Part shown: in pieces, positions 5,831 through 13,076 of the stretch
How the letters are laid out: each line of letters starts with the position of its first letter
Position numbering within the stretch: position 1 is the first letter of the stretch
Source: Spirochaetaceae bacterium
Lineage (GTDB): Bacteria > Spirochaetota > Spirochaetia > Treponematales > Breznakiellaceae
DNA: 13,468 nt
Reading direction: 5' to 3'
Assembly (NCBI GenBank): GCA_031290205.1
Contig: JAITNZ010000218.1
Location: 1 to 13,468, forward strand
The notes under the pieces: generated by a model
What the model saw: the letters and a program-made list of their open reading frames with translations, nothing else
The model's database searches: none
Told to the model about the DNA's origin: nothing
Program-made: the position numbers and the translations under genes

Positions 5831-7342
5831 CTATTGAATAATGCTAAGCGGCACAGGCGATTCATTCAATGCCGCTATGCCCACGGTGCCCAGCCTAACC
5901 CTTATCAGGGAAATCTCTGACGCGGCGTCCTTGCCATTACGTTCTACTTTGTATGTTTGCCGTAGATTTTGCTCCTGGTTGTTAGAACTGTCTTCAGGGA
6001 TGAATTCAACAAATTCGTCGCCTTCGAGCATAAAAAACGAATACTTCCCGTCACGGTTATTCCCGTTTAACTCAATTTTGTATGCGCCGTCGGGCAGAAA
6101 AATAATCCGCCCCATGGGGCTGTTATATGCGGCGTCAATATACGGAGGAACGGAAACGGCTTTTTTGTTTGCGTTATGGAGCGCGTTTACCTTGCGGTAT
6201 GAACCATCCCATGGCGCATTCATTACGATTCTCATTCTGACATCTTCACTTATTTTTACGCGGACGCTATCCAGCGATTCCAATTCTAAATTGATCTTCC
6301 GGTTAAGCGTCGGCACCGAAATATTTTGGCTTGAAATATAGAGTCCGTAACGTGTCGGATAAGAACTCTGCCAGGCATACACTTGCTGCGTATCACCACT
6401 GGAAAAAATAACTTCTCTATTAGTAGTGTCAAAGTAGATATACTGATCAACATCAACTGTTCCGTCACCACTTACCTGATACCATAAACCATCGATAAAC
6501 TGCTCGAATGCATTTTTATTCCCGCTTAACAGTTCATGAAGACGGCGTGCTTCAATTTGTGCGCCGGGGATTTTCGTGGTTCTGATTTTTTCATATTCCC
6601 CGCGAACGGGGTTGTAGGCGTAAGTATTTTCGATTTGATCCAATGCGTTGCCGGAAGAAACATCGCGCCCCCTATCCGTGATGGTAAAACTTACGCCGCC
6701 GGCAAAACCCAGTTGGTATGCCTGACTGCGTTCTGTTTCCAAAACAGAAATTGTCCCGTCGATTTTTATACCGGCTATCTTTTTATACGGCGGCAGCGCG
6801 TTCTTTTCGCGGTTAAACTTCAGCGCCATCAGTATCTGTTCATCCTGCTGATTCATACCGGTAACGATAAACTCATCGATATGGTCTCCGGTTAAATCAA
6901 TTGAAAAGAGAGAGAGCGTCCCCGGTTTCGTCGCCTCTGTCGGGACATTCCAGAGCCGCTTATACATCTTTCGCTCTTCATCGTAATCGATAAATGTGAT
7001 ATAGATGGGATTGTCTTTTTCCAGCAGATTTCTATAGACGATAATCTGTTCATCAGCGCCGTCGCCGTCAAAATCTTCCGAAATCGTGCTAATTTGAACT
7101 TCGCCGTCAGAGAGCTCCAACACCGGTTTTAAGCCGCTTTCATAGACCATTTGCGCCGATTCATCATCGGGCTTGTTTTCCGTTCTGCCTGAAAATAGAG
7201 GCTCGATAACTTTGCTCTGCCGCCGCTCCTGTTTCACCGGCTCAAAAAAATCTTTCGGCAGCACGATAAGAACGCAGATAAGCGCCGCCGTCCCCAAAAA
7301 TGCCGCCAACGAAATCATCTTTACGGTTCTACTGTTAATCAT
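5831..7342 (-). CDS. FG-GAP-like membrane-anchored protein, resembles the treponemal pallilysin-related group
   Basis: A 503-aa protein with one N-terminal hydrophobic segment (residues ~8-29) after a basic start, read as an uncleaved anchor or signal, with the rest outside the inner membrane. Two calcium-loop or FG-GAP-like repeats are visible: EDFDGDGADEQIIVYR (Asp90, Asp92, Asp94, Glu98) and SIDLTGDHIDEFIVTG (Asp149, Asp153, Glu157), with IYITFIDYDEE between. This arrangement resembles what I recall of treponemal proteins labelled pallilysin-related adhesin, but that label is from memory. There is no HExxH metalloprotease motif; the nearest string is HELLS at 269. The C-terminal half is beta-rich with a WYQVSGDG stretch that may be a separate domain. 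The ATG is preceded by a G10 run instead of a normal Shine-Dalgarno. It lies between the kinase-like gene and uppP. Confidence 0.7.
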   Translation of the reverse strand: MINSRTVKMISLAAFLGTAALICVLIVLPKDFFEPVKQERRQSKVIEPLFSGRTENKPDDESAQMVYESGLKPVLELSDGEVQISTISEDFDGDGADEQIIVYRNLLEKDNPIYITFIDYDEERKMYKRLWNVPTEATKPGTLSLFSIDLTGDHIDEFIVTGMNQQDEQILMALKFNREKNALPPYKKIAGIKIDGTISVLETERSQAYQLGFAGGVSFTITDRGRDVSSGNALDQIENTYAYNPVRGEYEKIRTTKIPGAQIEARRLHELLSGNKNAFEQFIDGLWYQVSGDGTVDVDQYIYFDTTNREVIFSSGDTQQVYAWQSSYPTRYGLYISSQNISVPTLNRKINLELESLDSVRVKISEDVRMRIVMNAPWDGSYRKVNALHNANKKAVSVPPYIDAAYNSPMGRIIFLPDGAYKIELNGNNRDGKYSFFMLEGDEFVEFIPEDSSNNQEQNLRQTYKVERNGKDAASEISLIRVRLGTVGIAALNESPVPLSIIQ

Positions 7343-7343
7343 C

Positions 7344-8054
7344 TTATACCCCCCCCCCTATGGTAGTTCCGATAAAAGTTTCGTTCATAATAATTTTCTT
7401 AAAATTAGCAAGGTCCCGACCTGCAGCACAAATTACCCTGATGCCGCGCTCTTGGGCATTTGCGCTTGCGATGGGGTCAAAAGGAACGTTTGCGCCCGGC
7501 GTCCATGAGTCCCCTACAAGGCGGCGGAACTCTTGCCACGAAATAGCGTCAATCGGTTTTGCGCCGGGGTCTATTTTCGGGTCGGCGGTATATACCCGCT
7601 CAATATTGGACAGATTGATGACGGTCTTTGCATTAAAGCGCCCGGCAAGAAGCACGGCATCGTTATCGGAGGAGAAGCCTGGTTTCCAACCGGCGGCAAC
7701 GAGGATGCGCCCGGTAAATGAGCAGTCCGCCGTCGGGTCGATTACCACAGGGTCGGGGCAATGCGGCGCAAGGAGCGCTTTTACCAACTGGGCATTAAGC
7801 CGCGTCGCCATGATACCCAGCCAATCCGCTTCATCATCAATATTTTTTATTGGTAGCTGAGCGCCGTCCGCAATTTCGCGGAACGCGTTTTGATAGGCGC
7901 GGGCAGGAGCGCCGCCGCCTACAACAAAAATAAACTTTTGCCGCATATCGCCGGCAAGCAATTCATCGATGAGCCGCGTAAATTGCGATAAGAAACAAAC
8001 ATCGATTACATCGGGGGCGACAATCGAGCCCCCCAGAGAAATCACCGTAATCAT
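7344..8054 (-). CDS. Archaeal-type UMP kinase-like protein (amino acid kinase family)
   Basis: A 236-aa soluble protein of the amino acid kinase fold. The order of motifs fits the archaeal-type UMP kinase group: SLGGSIV (6-12), VVGGGAPAR (44-52), PGFSSDNDAVLLA (125-137, the acceptor and nucleotide region), NLSNIERVYTADPK (147-160) and GANVPFDPIAS (187-197). It would phosphorylate UMP to UDP if active. Bacteria usually carry the hexameric bacterial PyrH elsewhere, so a second role or another small phosphate acceptor is possible; I do not assign the symbol pyrH. Its ATG directly follows the TAA of the upstream lipoprotein gene, and its Shine-Dalgarno (AGGAG) lies inside that gene's last codons. 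Its own last codons contain the G10 tract (GGG GGG GGG GTA TAA). Confidence 0.8.
   Translation of the reverse strand: MITVISLGGSIVAPDVIDVCFLSQFTRLIDELLAGDMRQKFIFVVGGGAPARAYQNAFREIADGAQLPIKNIDDEADWLGIMATRLNAQLVKALLAPHCPDPVVIDPTADCSFTGRILVAAGWKPGFSSDNDAVLLAGRFNAKTVINLSNIERVYTADPKIDPGAKPIDAISWQEFRRLVGDSWTPGANVPFDPIASANAQERGIRVICAAGRDLANFKKIIMNETFIGTTIGGGV
7349..7358 (-). promoter_or_regulatory. G10 homopolymer acting as the Shine-Dalgarno of the FG-GAP-like gene
   Basis: Ten C on the plus strand read as GGGGGGGGGGTATAAG-ATG on the coding strand. The tract encodes the last glycines of the kinase-like protein and is the only purine-rich sequence before the next start codon. Adding one G would make the kinase end in a TGA overlapping the next ATG. 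Losing one G would remove the kinase stop and put it in frame with the downstream gene. Such tracts are prone to slippage. Confidence 0.6.
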
Positions 8055-9617
8055 TTAGTATACTCCTGTAATTTCGATAGTGCTCCACGAAGATGAATAC
8101 GATTCGAGCGAGCCTGATGACTCCTCCCAAATATTCTGCAACGCATACTCGTGCGGGCGGGAGGATGTTCTGCCGTCAAAAGACATGGGCGGCAGTATCG
8201 TCTGTCCAAAAGAGAACACTATCCTATTATTATCGATGTTACCAAAATAATAATCTACTGTTTCGTTCAGATTAAAACCATCGGGGGCAATGCCCTTAGC
8301 CAGAGCAATATCAACCGGTATCCAGCCGATCCGGTCAATCCAAAACATATTCCAAAGGTGCGGCGCCGTCATGGTGTTTTTGATGACCAACACGCCGGCA
8401 ACGGAAATACAGGGAACATCTACAGCGCTACAGAGCGAGGCAAAACGGGCGCTGTGAACAAAGCTATCCCCCCCCGCTTCTTTAAGCATTGCGCGGTAAA
8501 TTGAACGCGCCTTCAAATAGGGATTTGTTTCACGCCCCACGAGAGCCGCCGCCTCTACTTTTATTGCATCGCCAATGTCCGCTCCCCCAGCTTGATACCT
8601 CCGCACGGAACTACTCTGCACAGCGCTGACTTGGTTTGCCTCAATTGTTGTTTCAATAGCATATACATCAACAAGATAGGACACGGAAACTTCATTTGCC
8701 GTTTTGTTTTGAAGGTCGCTAAATTTATAGAGCCGCACTCCCCGGTACTTATCGGCAAAGGGAGTGCCGTTGTGCGAGAGCAGATCTCGGTTACGCTGGA
8801 AAGCGCTGTCTACCGGTGTGGGCAGCGCGAAAAAAAGCGCGTTGGGCGGGGAGCCCTGTCCAACGCGAAAGTTGACAGAATAAGAAATCGTGAATGTTTT
8901 TTTATCTTTGATAATTTTTACCCCCGGCGCGGAGCTTATCGTGATTGGCGCCTTGTTACTCCCGCCGCTTTTCGTTACTACTTCTATGCCGCCAGTTACC
9001 GCGCCGTCGGGGACATATACTTGTATTTCGTTTTCGTTCCACGATAAATAATCGCCTGACTCCGCGCCGGCGCGTAAAAAATCTAAATCGTTGGAGCCGG
9101 CGCGCGCACGGGAGGATTTTTCCACTCCCCAGGTGAACTGCACGGCGCCGCCTTCGGCGCCCGAGCCAAAATTCCGCCCGCTAAGCGTTACGAGGGAACC
9201 CACCGCGCTGTTCTCCGGCTCGATTGAAGTAATCAGCGGCGCAGAACTCTCTGGTTGTGCGGGAAACACCGGCATATACTCCTGGGTTGAAAAAAGAATG
9301 GCATTGCTCTTTTTATTGTTCCTCTGGACATAGATAAGTCCTGATTCACCAAAATCCGGTATCCGCACAATGATGGTGGTATCCGACCACAAATGGTATG
9401 AGGAGAGCGTGGGGGTAACACTGCCGAAACGGACGAATGATTCATTCCGCTCGTCGCCAAAGTTTTCGCCGTGAATGGTAAGCAGATTACCGGTCATCTC
9501 GATTTGCGGATTGATAGAGATGATCTTCGGCACATCGCGCGAACAGGCAAGCAACGCAAAAAAGATGAAAAAAAATTGAACTGCAAAAAACCGACATCGG
9601 CATCCGGCACTCATCAT
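8055..9617 (-). CDS. Lipoprotein with two IPT/TIG domains and a degenerate transglutaminase-like domain
   Basis: A 520-aa predicted lipoprotein. Its signal has a hydrophobic run (FFFIFFALLAC) and lipobox LLAC with Cys25. Two immunoglobulin-like IPT/TIG domains follow: residues ~31-110 (begins KIISINPQIEMTG, then LLTIHGENFG) and ~128-230 (begins LITSIEPENSAVG, then LVTLSGRNFG). A linker of ~100 beta-rich residues leads to a transglutaminase-like domain at ~365-445. There His420 (APHLW) and Asp436 (GWIPVD) are in place, but the position of the catalytic Cys, judged by spacing to VPCISVAGV, is Ser385 (GGDSF). It may therefore be a binding rather than a catalytic domain. It heads the four-gene operon. 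No Shine-Dalgarno precedes the tandem ATG ATG; a promoter-like sequence ends six bases before it. A G8 run encodes the Gly-Gly just before Ser385. Confidence 0.8.
   Translation of the reverse strand: MMSAGCRCRFFAVQFFFIFFALLACSRDVPKIISINPQIEMTGNLLTIHGENFGDERNESFVRFGSVTPTLSSYHLWSDTTIIVRIPDFGESGLIYVQRNNKKSNAILFSTQEYMPVFPAQPESSAPLITSIEPENSAVGSLVTLSGRNFGSGAEGGAVQFTWGVEKSSRARAGSNDLDFLRAGAESGDYLSWNENEIQVYVPDGAVTGGIEVVTKSGGSNKAPITISSAPGVKIIKDKKTFTISYSVNFRVGQGSPPNALFFALPTPVDSAFQRNRDLLSHNGTPFADKYRGVRLYKFSDLQNKTANEVSVSYLVDVYAIETTIEANQVSAVQSSSVRRYQAGGADIGDAIKVEAAALVGRETNPYLKARSIYRAMLKEAGGDSFVHSARFASLCSAVDVPCISVAGVLVIKNTMTAPHLWNMFWIDRIGWIPVDIALAKGIAPDGFNLNETVDYYFGNIDNNRIVFSFGQTILPPMSFDGRTSSRPHEYALQNIWEESSGSLESYSSSWSTIEITGVY
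8468..8475 (-). repeat. G8 run inside the transglutaminase-like domain
   Basis: Eight C on the plus strand form GCG GGG GGG GAT AGC on the coding strand (Ala-Gly-Gly-Asp-Ser), directly before the presumed nucleophile position. A one-base slip would frameshift the protein and remove the His/Asp part of the domain. Confidence 0.7.
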
Positions 9618-9623
9618 GTTGCT

Positions 9624-9652
9624 AGTATACTCACTTTAACGCTTCACCGCAA
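9624..9652 (-). promoter_or_regulatory. Candidate promoter of the four-gene operon, placed for a leaderless transcript
   Basis: On the minus strand TTGCGG (9652-9647) and TATACT (9629-9624) are separated by exactly 17 bp. The -10 hexamer matches the consensus in five of six bases; the -35 matches only in TTG. Six bases lie between TATACT and the ATG at 9617, so the expected start of transcription is the A of the ATG. This agrees with the lack of a Shine-Dalgarno before that gene. Confidence 0.45.
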
Positions 9653-9696
9653 CCAGCGATTCCCGATGTGCTCTGACAAGTTCATCAGCCCGTTTT

Positions 9697-9735
9697 CTTG
9701 CCGAACGGAAGGCTAAAAGCGCCTGAGGCGCTTTA
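9697..9735 (+). repeat. 40-bp hairpin repeat, copy c
   Basis: CTTGCCGAACGGAAG (9697-9711), then a perfect 8-bp hairpin AAAGCGCC (9716-9723), loop TGA, GGCGCTTT (9727-9734). Compared with copy b one T-A pair has become C-G on both sides, so the stem is conserved by compensating change. It lies in the 151-bp gap between two divergent transcription units, just upstream of the 633-aa gene. Confidence 0.65.
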
Positions 9736-9756
9736 GATTCGGCGGTTTTTTGCCGA

Positions 9757-9762
9757 TATTAG
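9757..9762 (+). promoter_or_regulatory. Weak candidate -10 of the 633-aa gene
   Basis: TATTAG lies six bases before the ATG at 9769, the same distance as the TATACT of the divergent operon. No clear -35 is found 16-18 bp upstream, where the sequence is around TTTAGA. The gene has no Shine-Dalgarno, so a leaderless start is again possible, but the support is thin. Confidence 0.25.
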
Positions 9763-9768
9763 TACCAA

Positions 9769-11670
9769 ATGCAAGGAAATATCGACCTATACGCATTGTT
9801 GCGGTCTTACGCGTATAAAAGCCGGTCTCCCGTCATCGACCTTGAAGTTTTTATCAAATTTCTGGAGCGGAGTATCGGGCGGGGAAACACTACGAATGTT
9901 AGTTTTGAAGAGTGGAAAGAGGATACGTATGGGAAAGTAACAAACGGAATTAACGAGTTGGTAGCTGCGAACAAGATTACTTTGCACACAGACAGCGGCA
10001 TTTCAAAAATAGGTATTCCGAATTTTTATGTTGATATTATTGAAAACACCTATCTCTCTATGGATGAGAGCGGGAAAACCCCTTTCCCTGACGAAAAAAC
10101 GATTGATATTAAGATAGCTCCCGAAAAAATCAGGTCGATAAAAGTCGAAATAGAAATGGTTGATTTTCTAGGTGAAAAACATAATAGCCCCAATCAGATA
10201 ATAAAATTGGTTTTCCCCGAAGGCTATAGAACGGCGCTTAGCGTCGAATCAATGTATCCTCGAAAAATGCTGGAACTTTCTCTTATAAAAATTCAGGAGC
10301 CCTTTCACCATCGCGGCGAAATGGAGTATTTTACCCAAAAAATGGTAAGCCGTTTTAATGAACAACAGGCGCGAGTTAAAGAGTTTATCAACATATTGTT
10401 GACGCGCCCCACGGAATGTTTAGCCAATATAGAAGAGTCTAGTGAATTAACCTATACGATGTGGGCGTTTTTCTGTCCCTTGATATGCACCTATGTTGAT
10501 GAACGCGCTCGTTACAATGAAGTGCTCCCTGAGTATACGGCAATAGTGCAAGCCGCGACGCTTGTATCAGCATATAACCGGTTTTTTCAAACTCAATGTA
10601 TCGAAAGGCGGCAAAAAGAGTTCGCTTTTAACGCGCTGGATACAAAATTATCAGAACCACCTTATGTATTTACCGTAGCCGATATGATTAATTTTAAGTC
10701 ATCAACCGGCGCACCTATCCTGCAACAATATACACCGGCAGACCTCGACGAATTCCTGAAAAAAAACACAAGTTCCGCAGAGGTGGATAAACTTCCTCCG
10801 TTGCTCACATTCCGAGGGCGGGGGGGGATAGATTGGTATACAAAAAAAGATAAAGTTATTACGCTTTGCACAAAACTATTGGTCGAAGCGCGGAATCAAA
10901 TTAAAAATGAGGTCGAGAGCCGCTGGAAAAAAATGCTCTTCGCGTATAAGCAGGAAAGCGCTATGGAAAAGGACAGCGATTTTGAAGACCTCTTATTTAG
11001 AACGGCAAAGGCAAACACACCGTTGCTACTTGCCATCATCCGTGATAAAAAAACCGCATTTCTCCAAGCGGAAATGGCGCTTCAAAAGAATGCGCTGCCT
11101 CGCAATGAAAGTTTTTTTGACGGCGAACGCCCACTCCCACTGCGAATAATCCTTATCCTCAGGCGTGATGAAATTCTGCGGCTTGCAAAATTGGACTTGC
11201 CATTTTGGTATTCAATAAAACCAATCGTCGCGCTTATACGTTTTTTTAAGGTCGCCAAAAAAGACCGCAAGACCAATCCGGCAACTGTCGGCTCTTCGGG
11301 AACAAAACAGGACGAGAACAAACAAAAATTAATTGAATCGGCATCGAAACTTTTCAAGGCAATGGCGCCGGAGGGAAGCGTTATTGATGAGTATCTGGAC
11401 AAATTGAACGATAGATGGAATCAATTGATCGCTCCCAAGGAACAGAAGATTCAACGTGATGATGTTAATGCTCTTATCCGTAACTACGTTCAACAGGTGT
11501 ATAAGATTCAAGGAGCATCATCACTGACTATGACCATGCTTGATGATATAGCCGAGAGCCTAGTCCGCCATACCCCCGCCCTCACAAAGATAAACAACAA
11601 AAATGCGTTGCGCCTCTATATAAAAATATATATTACCAAAATTTTAGGCGGCGGGAAATCACCCACTTAA
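9769..11670 (+). CDS. Uncharacterised 633-aa protein directly upstream of mnmE
   Basis: I do not recognise this protein. It is soluble and mainly helical, with no signal peptide and no clear membrane segment. The N-terminal ~110 residues (LYALLRSYAYKSRSPVIDLEVF, then FEEWKEDTYGKVTNGINELV) look like a helical DNA- or protein-binding unit, followed by a beta strand region (KTIDIKIAPEKIRSIKVEIEM). The C-terminal third is charged, with Lys-rich stretches around KVAKKDRKTNPAT and a final basic helix ending KIYITKILGGGKSPT. An in-frame TAG two codons before the ATG limits the start to 9769; no Shine-Dalgarno precedes it. Its TAA is followed without a gap by the mnmE ATG, so the two are co-transcribed and probably coupled. 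A G8 run lies at 10820-10827. It may be a lineage-specific protein of spirochaetes; this needs a homology search to settle. Confidence 0.8.
   Translation: MQGNIDLYALLRSYAYKSRSPVIDLEVFIKFLERSIGRGNTTNVSFEEWKEDTYGKVTNGINELVAANKITLHTDSGISKIGIPNFYVDIIENTYLSMDESGKTPFPDEKTIDIKIAPEKIRSIKVEIEMVDFLGEKHNSPNQIIKLVFPEGYRTALSVESMYPRKMLELSLIKIQEPFHHRGEMEYFTQKMVSRFNEQQARVKEFINILLTRPTECLANIEESSELTYTMWAFFCPLICTYVDERARYNEVLPEYTAIVQAATLVSAYNRFFQTQCIERRQKEFAFNALDTKLSEPPYVFTVADMINFKSSTGAPILQQYTPADLDEFLKKNTSSAEVDKLPPLLTFRGRGGIDWYTKKDKVITLCTKLLVEARNQIKNEVESRWKKMLFAYKQESAMEKDSDFEDLLFRTAKANTPLLLAIIRDKKTAFLQAEMALQKNALPRNESFFDGERPLPLRIILILRRDEILRLAKLDLPFWYSIKPIVALIRFFKVAKKDRKTNPATVGSSGTKQDENKQKLIESASKLFKAMAPEGSVIDEYLDKLNDRWNQLIAPKEQKIQRDDVNALIRNYVQQVYKIQGASSLTMTMLDDIAESLVRHTPALTKINNKNALRLYIKIYITKILGGGKSPT
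10820..10827 (+). repeat. G8 run inside the 633-aa gene
   Basis: The codons CGA GGG CGG GGG GGG ATA (Arg-Gly-Arg-Gly-Gly-Ile) contain eight consecutive G. A slip of one base would truncate the protein near its middle. Whether it varies in length cannot be seen from one sequence. Confidence 0.7.
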
Positions 11671-13071
11671 ATGATGATTGCTAAAAAATCCGAACAGCCA
11701 AGTTATGGTGATGAGTCCCCCATCGCGGCGCAGGCTACCGCAGCTGCATTGAGCGCACTTGCCCTCGTGCGGCTTTCCGGTAAGGGAACACTCGATCTCC
11801 TCGCGAAGGTATTTTCCCGTCCGCGCACACTCGCCTGCGCAAAGGGAAACACCATCATCTATGGCTGGATAGTCCGCGCCGATACCCACGTGCGGATTGA
11901 CGAAGTGCTCGTCTCGGTCTATCGCGCGCCCGCCAGCTACACCGGCGAAGAAGGAGCGGACATAAGCTGCCACGGCGGGCTTAGCACCGTCCGCGCCGTC
12001 ATGGAGGAGTTGCTTCAAGTAGGCTTCCGACAGGCGCTTCGAGGTGAGTTTACCTTCCGCGCATTTTTTAACGGCAAACTCGACCTAACACGCGCGGAAG
12101 CGGTGATGGAAATTGTCGCCGCAAAGAGTGAAGCGGGGCGCGCCAACGCAATCGGGCGTCTTTCCGGCGTCCTTGAAGCGCGGATTCAGGACATCAAAGT
12201 GAGTATCGTGCGCGCCCTTGCCGAAACCGAGCTCAATCTGGACTATTCCGAGCTGGACGGCATCGGGGACGAGAGCGGCGCCCTCCCCGCGCGCGCCACC
12301 CTCGAAGACGCGCTGGAAAAGCTCGACGCGCTGGAAAAGCATTATGCGTACGAAAAGCTCTGCCGTGACGGGGCGCTTGCCGTCATCGCCGGTAAGCCGA
12401 ATGCCGGCAAATCGAGCCTCTTCAATCTGTTGGCAAGGGAGGAACGCGCGATTGTAAGCGATACGCCGGGCACGACGCGCGATTGGATTGAAAGCTGGAT
12501 TTCGCTCGACGGCATCCCTGTCCGCCTTATCGATACGGCTGGACTGCGGGAATCAGGCGATTCTGTCGAAATTATCGGTATAGAACGAAGCCGCAACCTC
12601 ATCCAATCGGCAGATATCGTCCTTTATCTGCTCGATGGCGCCAATTTTCGGGATTCAGACCTCGAAATTGATGAACTGAGGGAGCTTAAAAATTGCAAAA
12701 AACTAATTATTATTTGGAATAAGGCTGATATTGCCCCAAAAACCCCTTCAGCAGCGTTTTTACCGGTTTCCGCCAAGACCGGCGAGGGTGTTTCCGCTCT
12801 CTGTGCTGCGATTACGACGCAACTCGCCTCAATCCTCGACAATGACGAGCGCTCCGCCATCGGAATCGGCACCGACCGGCAAAAACAGCTCATCGATACG
12901 GCGCGTTTGTCCCTCCGCGACGCGCTCCTTATGGCGGATGCCGGCGAGCCCCTCGACCTCATCGCACCTGCCCTTCGCGAAGCAGTCAACGCACTCGGCA
13001 TGATAAACGGCGAAGTTTCCAGCGCCGACATCCTCGAAACAATGTTCAGCCAATTCTGCGTCGGCAAATAA
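11671..13071 (+). CDS. mnmE: tRNA uridine-5-carboxymethylaminomethyl(34) synthesis GTPase MnmE
   Basis: A 466-aa protein that works with MnmG to modify the wobble uridine of certain tRNAs, using a formyl-tetrahydrofolate-derived unit and GTP hydrolysis. The N-terminal folate-binding domain is recognisable (LVRLSG with Arg34; GEFTFRAFFNGKLDLTRAEAV with Lys136). The G domain is complete: GKPNAGKS (241-248), TTRD (268-271), DTAG (288-291), NKAD (350-353), SAK (367-369). The protein ends in FCVGK, the family's C-terminal CxGK with Cys463. Length is slightly above usual because of ~15 extra N-terminal residues. The usual glycine-rich PGRGG stretch before LVRLSG is replaced by AALSALA. Two ATGs stand in tandem; the first abuts the upstream TAA. 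The structured repeat begins about 6 bp after the stop. Confidence 0.97.
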   Translation: MMIAKKSEQPSYGDESPIAAQATAAALSALALVRLSGKGTLDLLAKVFSRPRTLACAKGNTIIYGWIVRADTHVRIDEVLVSVYRAPASYTGEEGADISCHGGLSTVRAVMEELLQVGFRQALRGEFTFRAFFNGKLDLTRAEAVMEIVAAKSEAGRANAIGRLSGVLEARIQDIKVSIVRALAETELNLDYSELDGIGDESGALPARATLEDALEKLDALEKHYAYEKLCRDGALAVIAGKPNAGKSSLFNLLAREERAIVSDTPGTTRDWIESWISLDGIPVRLIDTAGLRESGDSVEIIGIERSRNLIQSADIVLYLLDGANFRDSDLEIDELRELKNCKKLIIIWNKADIAPKTPSAAFLPVSAKTGEGVSALCAAITTQLASILDNDERSAIGIGTDRQKQLIDTARLSLRDALLMADAGEPLDLIAPALREAVNALGMINGEVSSADILETMFSQFCVGK

Positions 13072-13076
13072 CTCCA

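Noticed and set aside
5831..7342. Metalloprotease (pallilysin-type) activity for the FG-GAP-like protein
   Set aside because: No HExxH motif is present; HELLS at residue 269 lacks the second histidine.
8592..9047. Plus-strand open frame of 151 codons opposite the IPT/transglutaminase-like gene
   Set aside because: It is antisense to a gene with clear domains, and the translation shows no family features.
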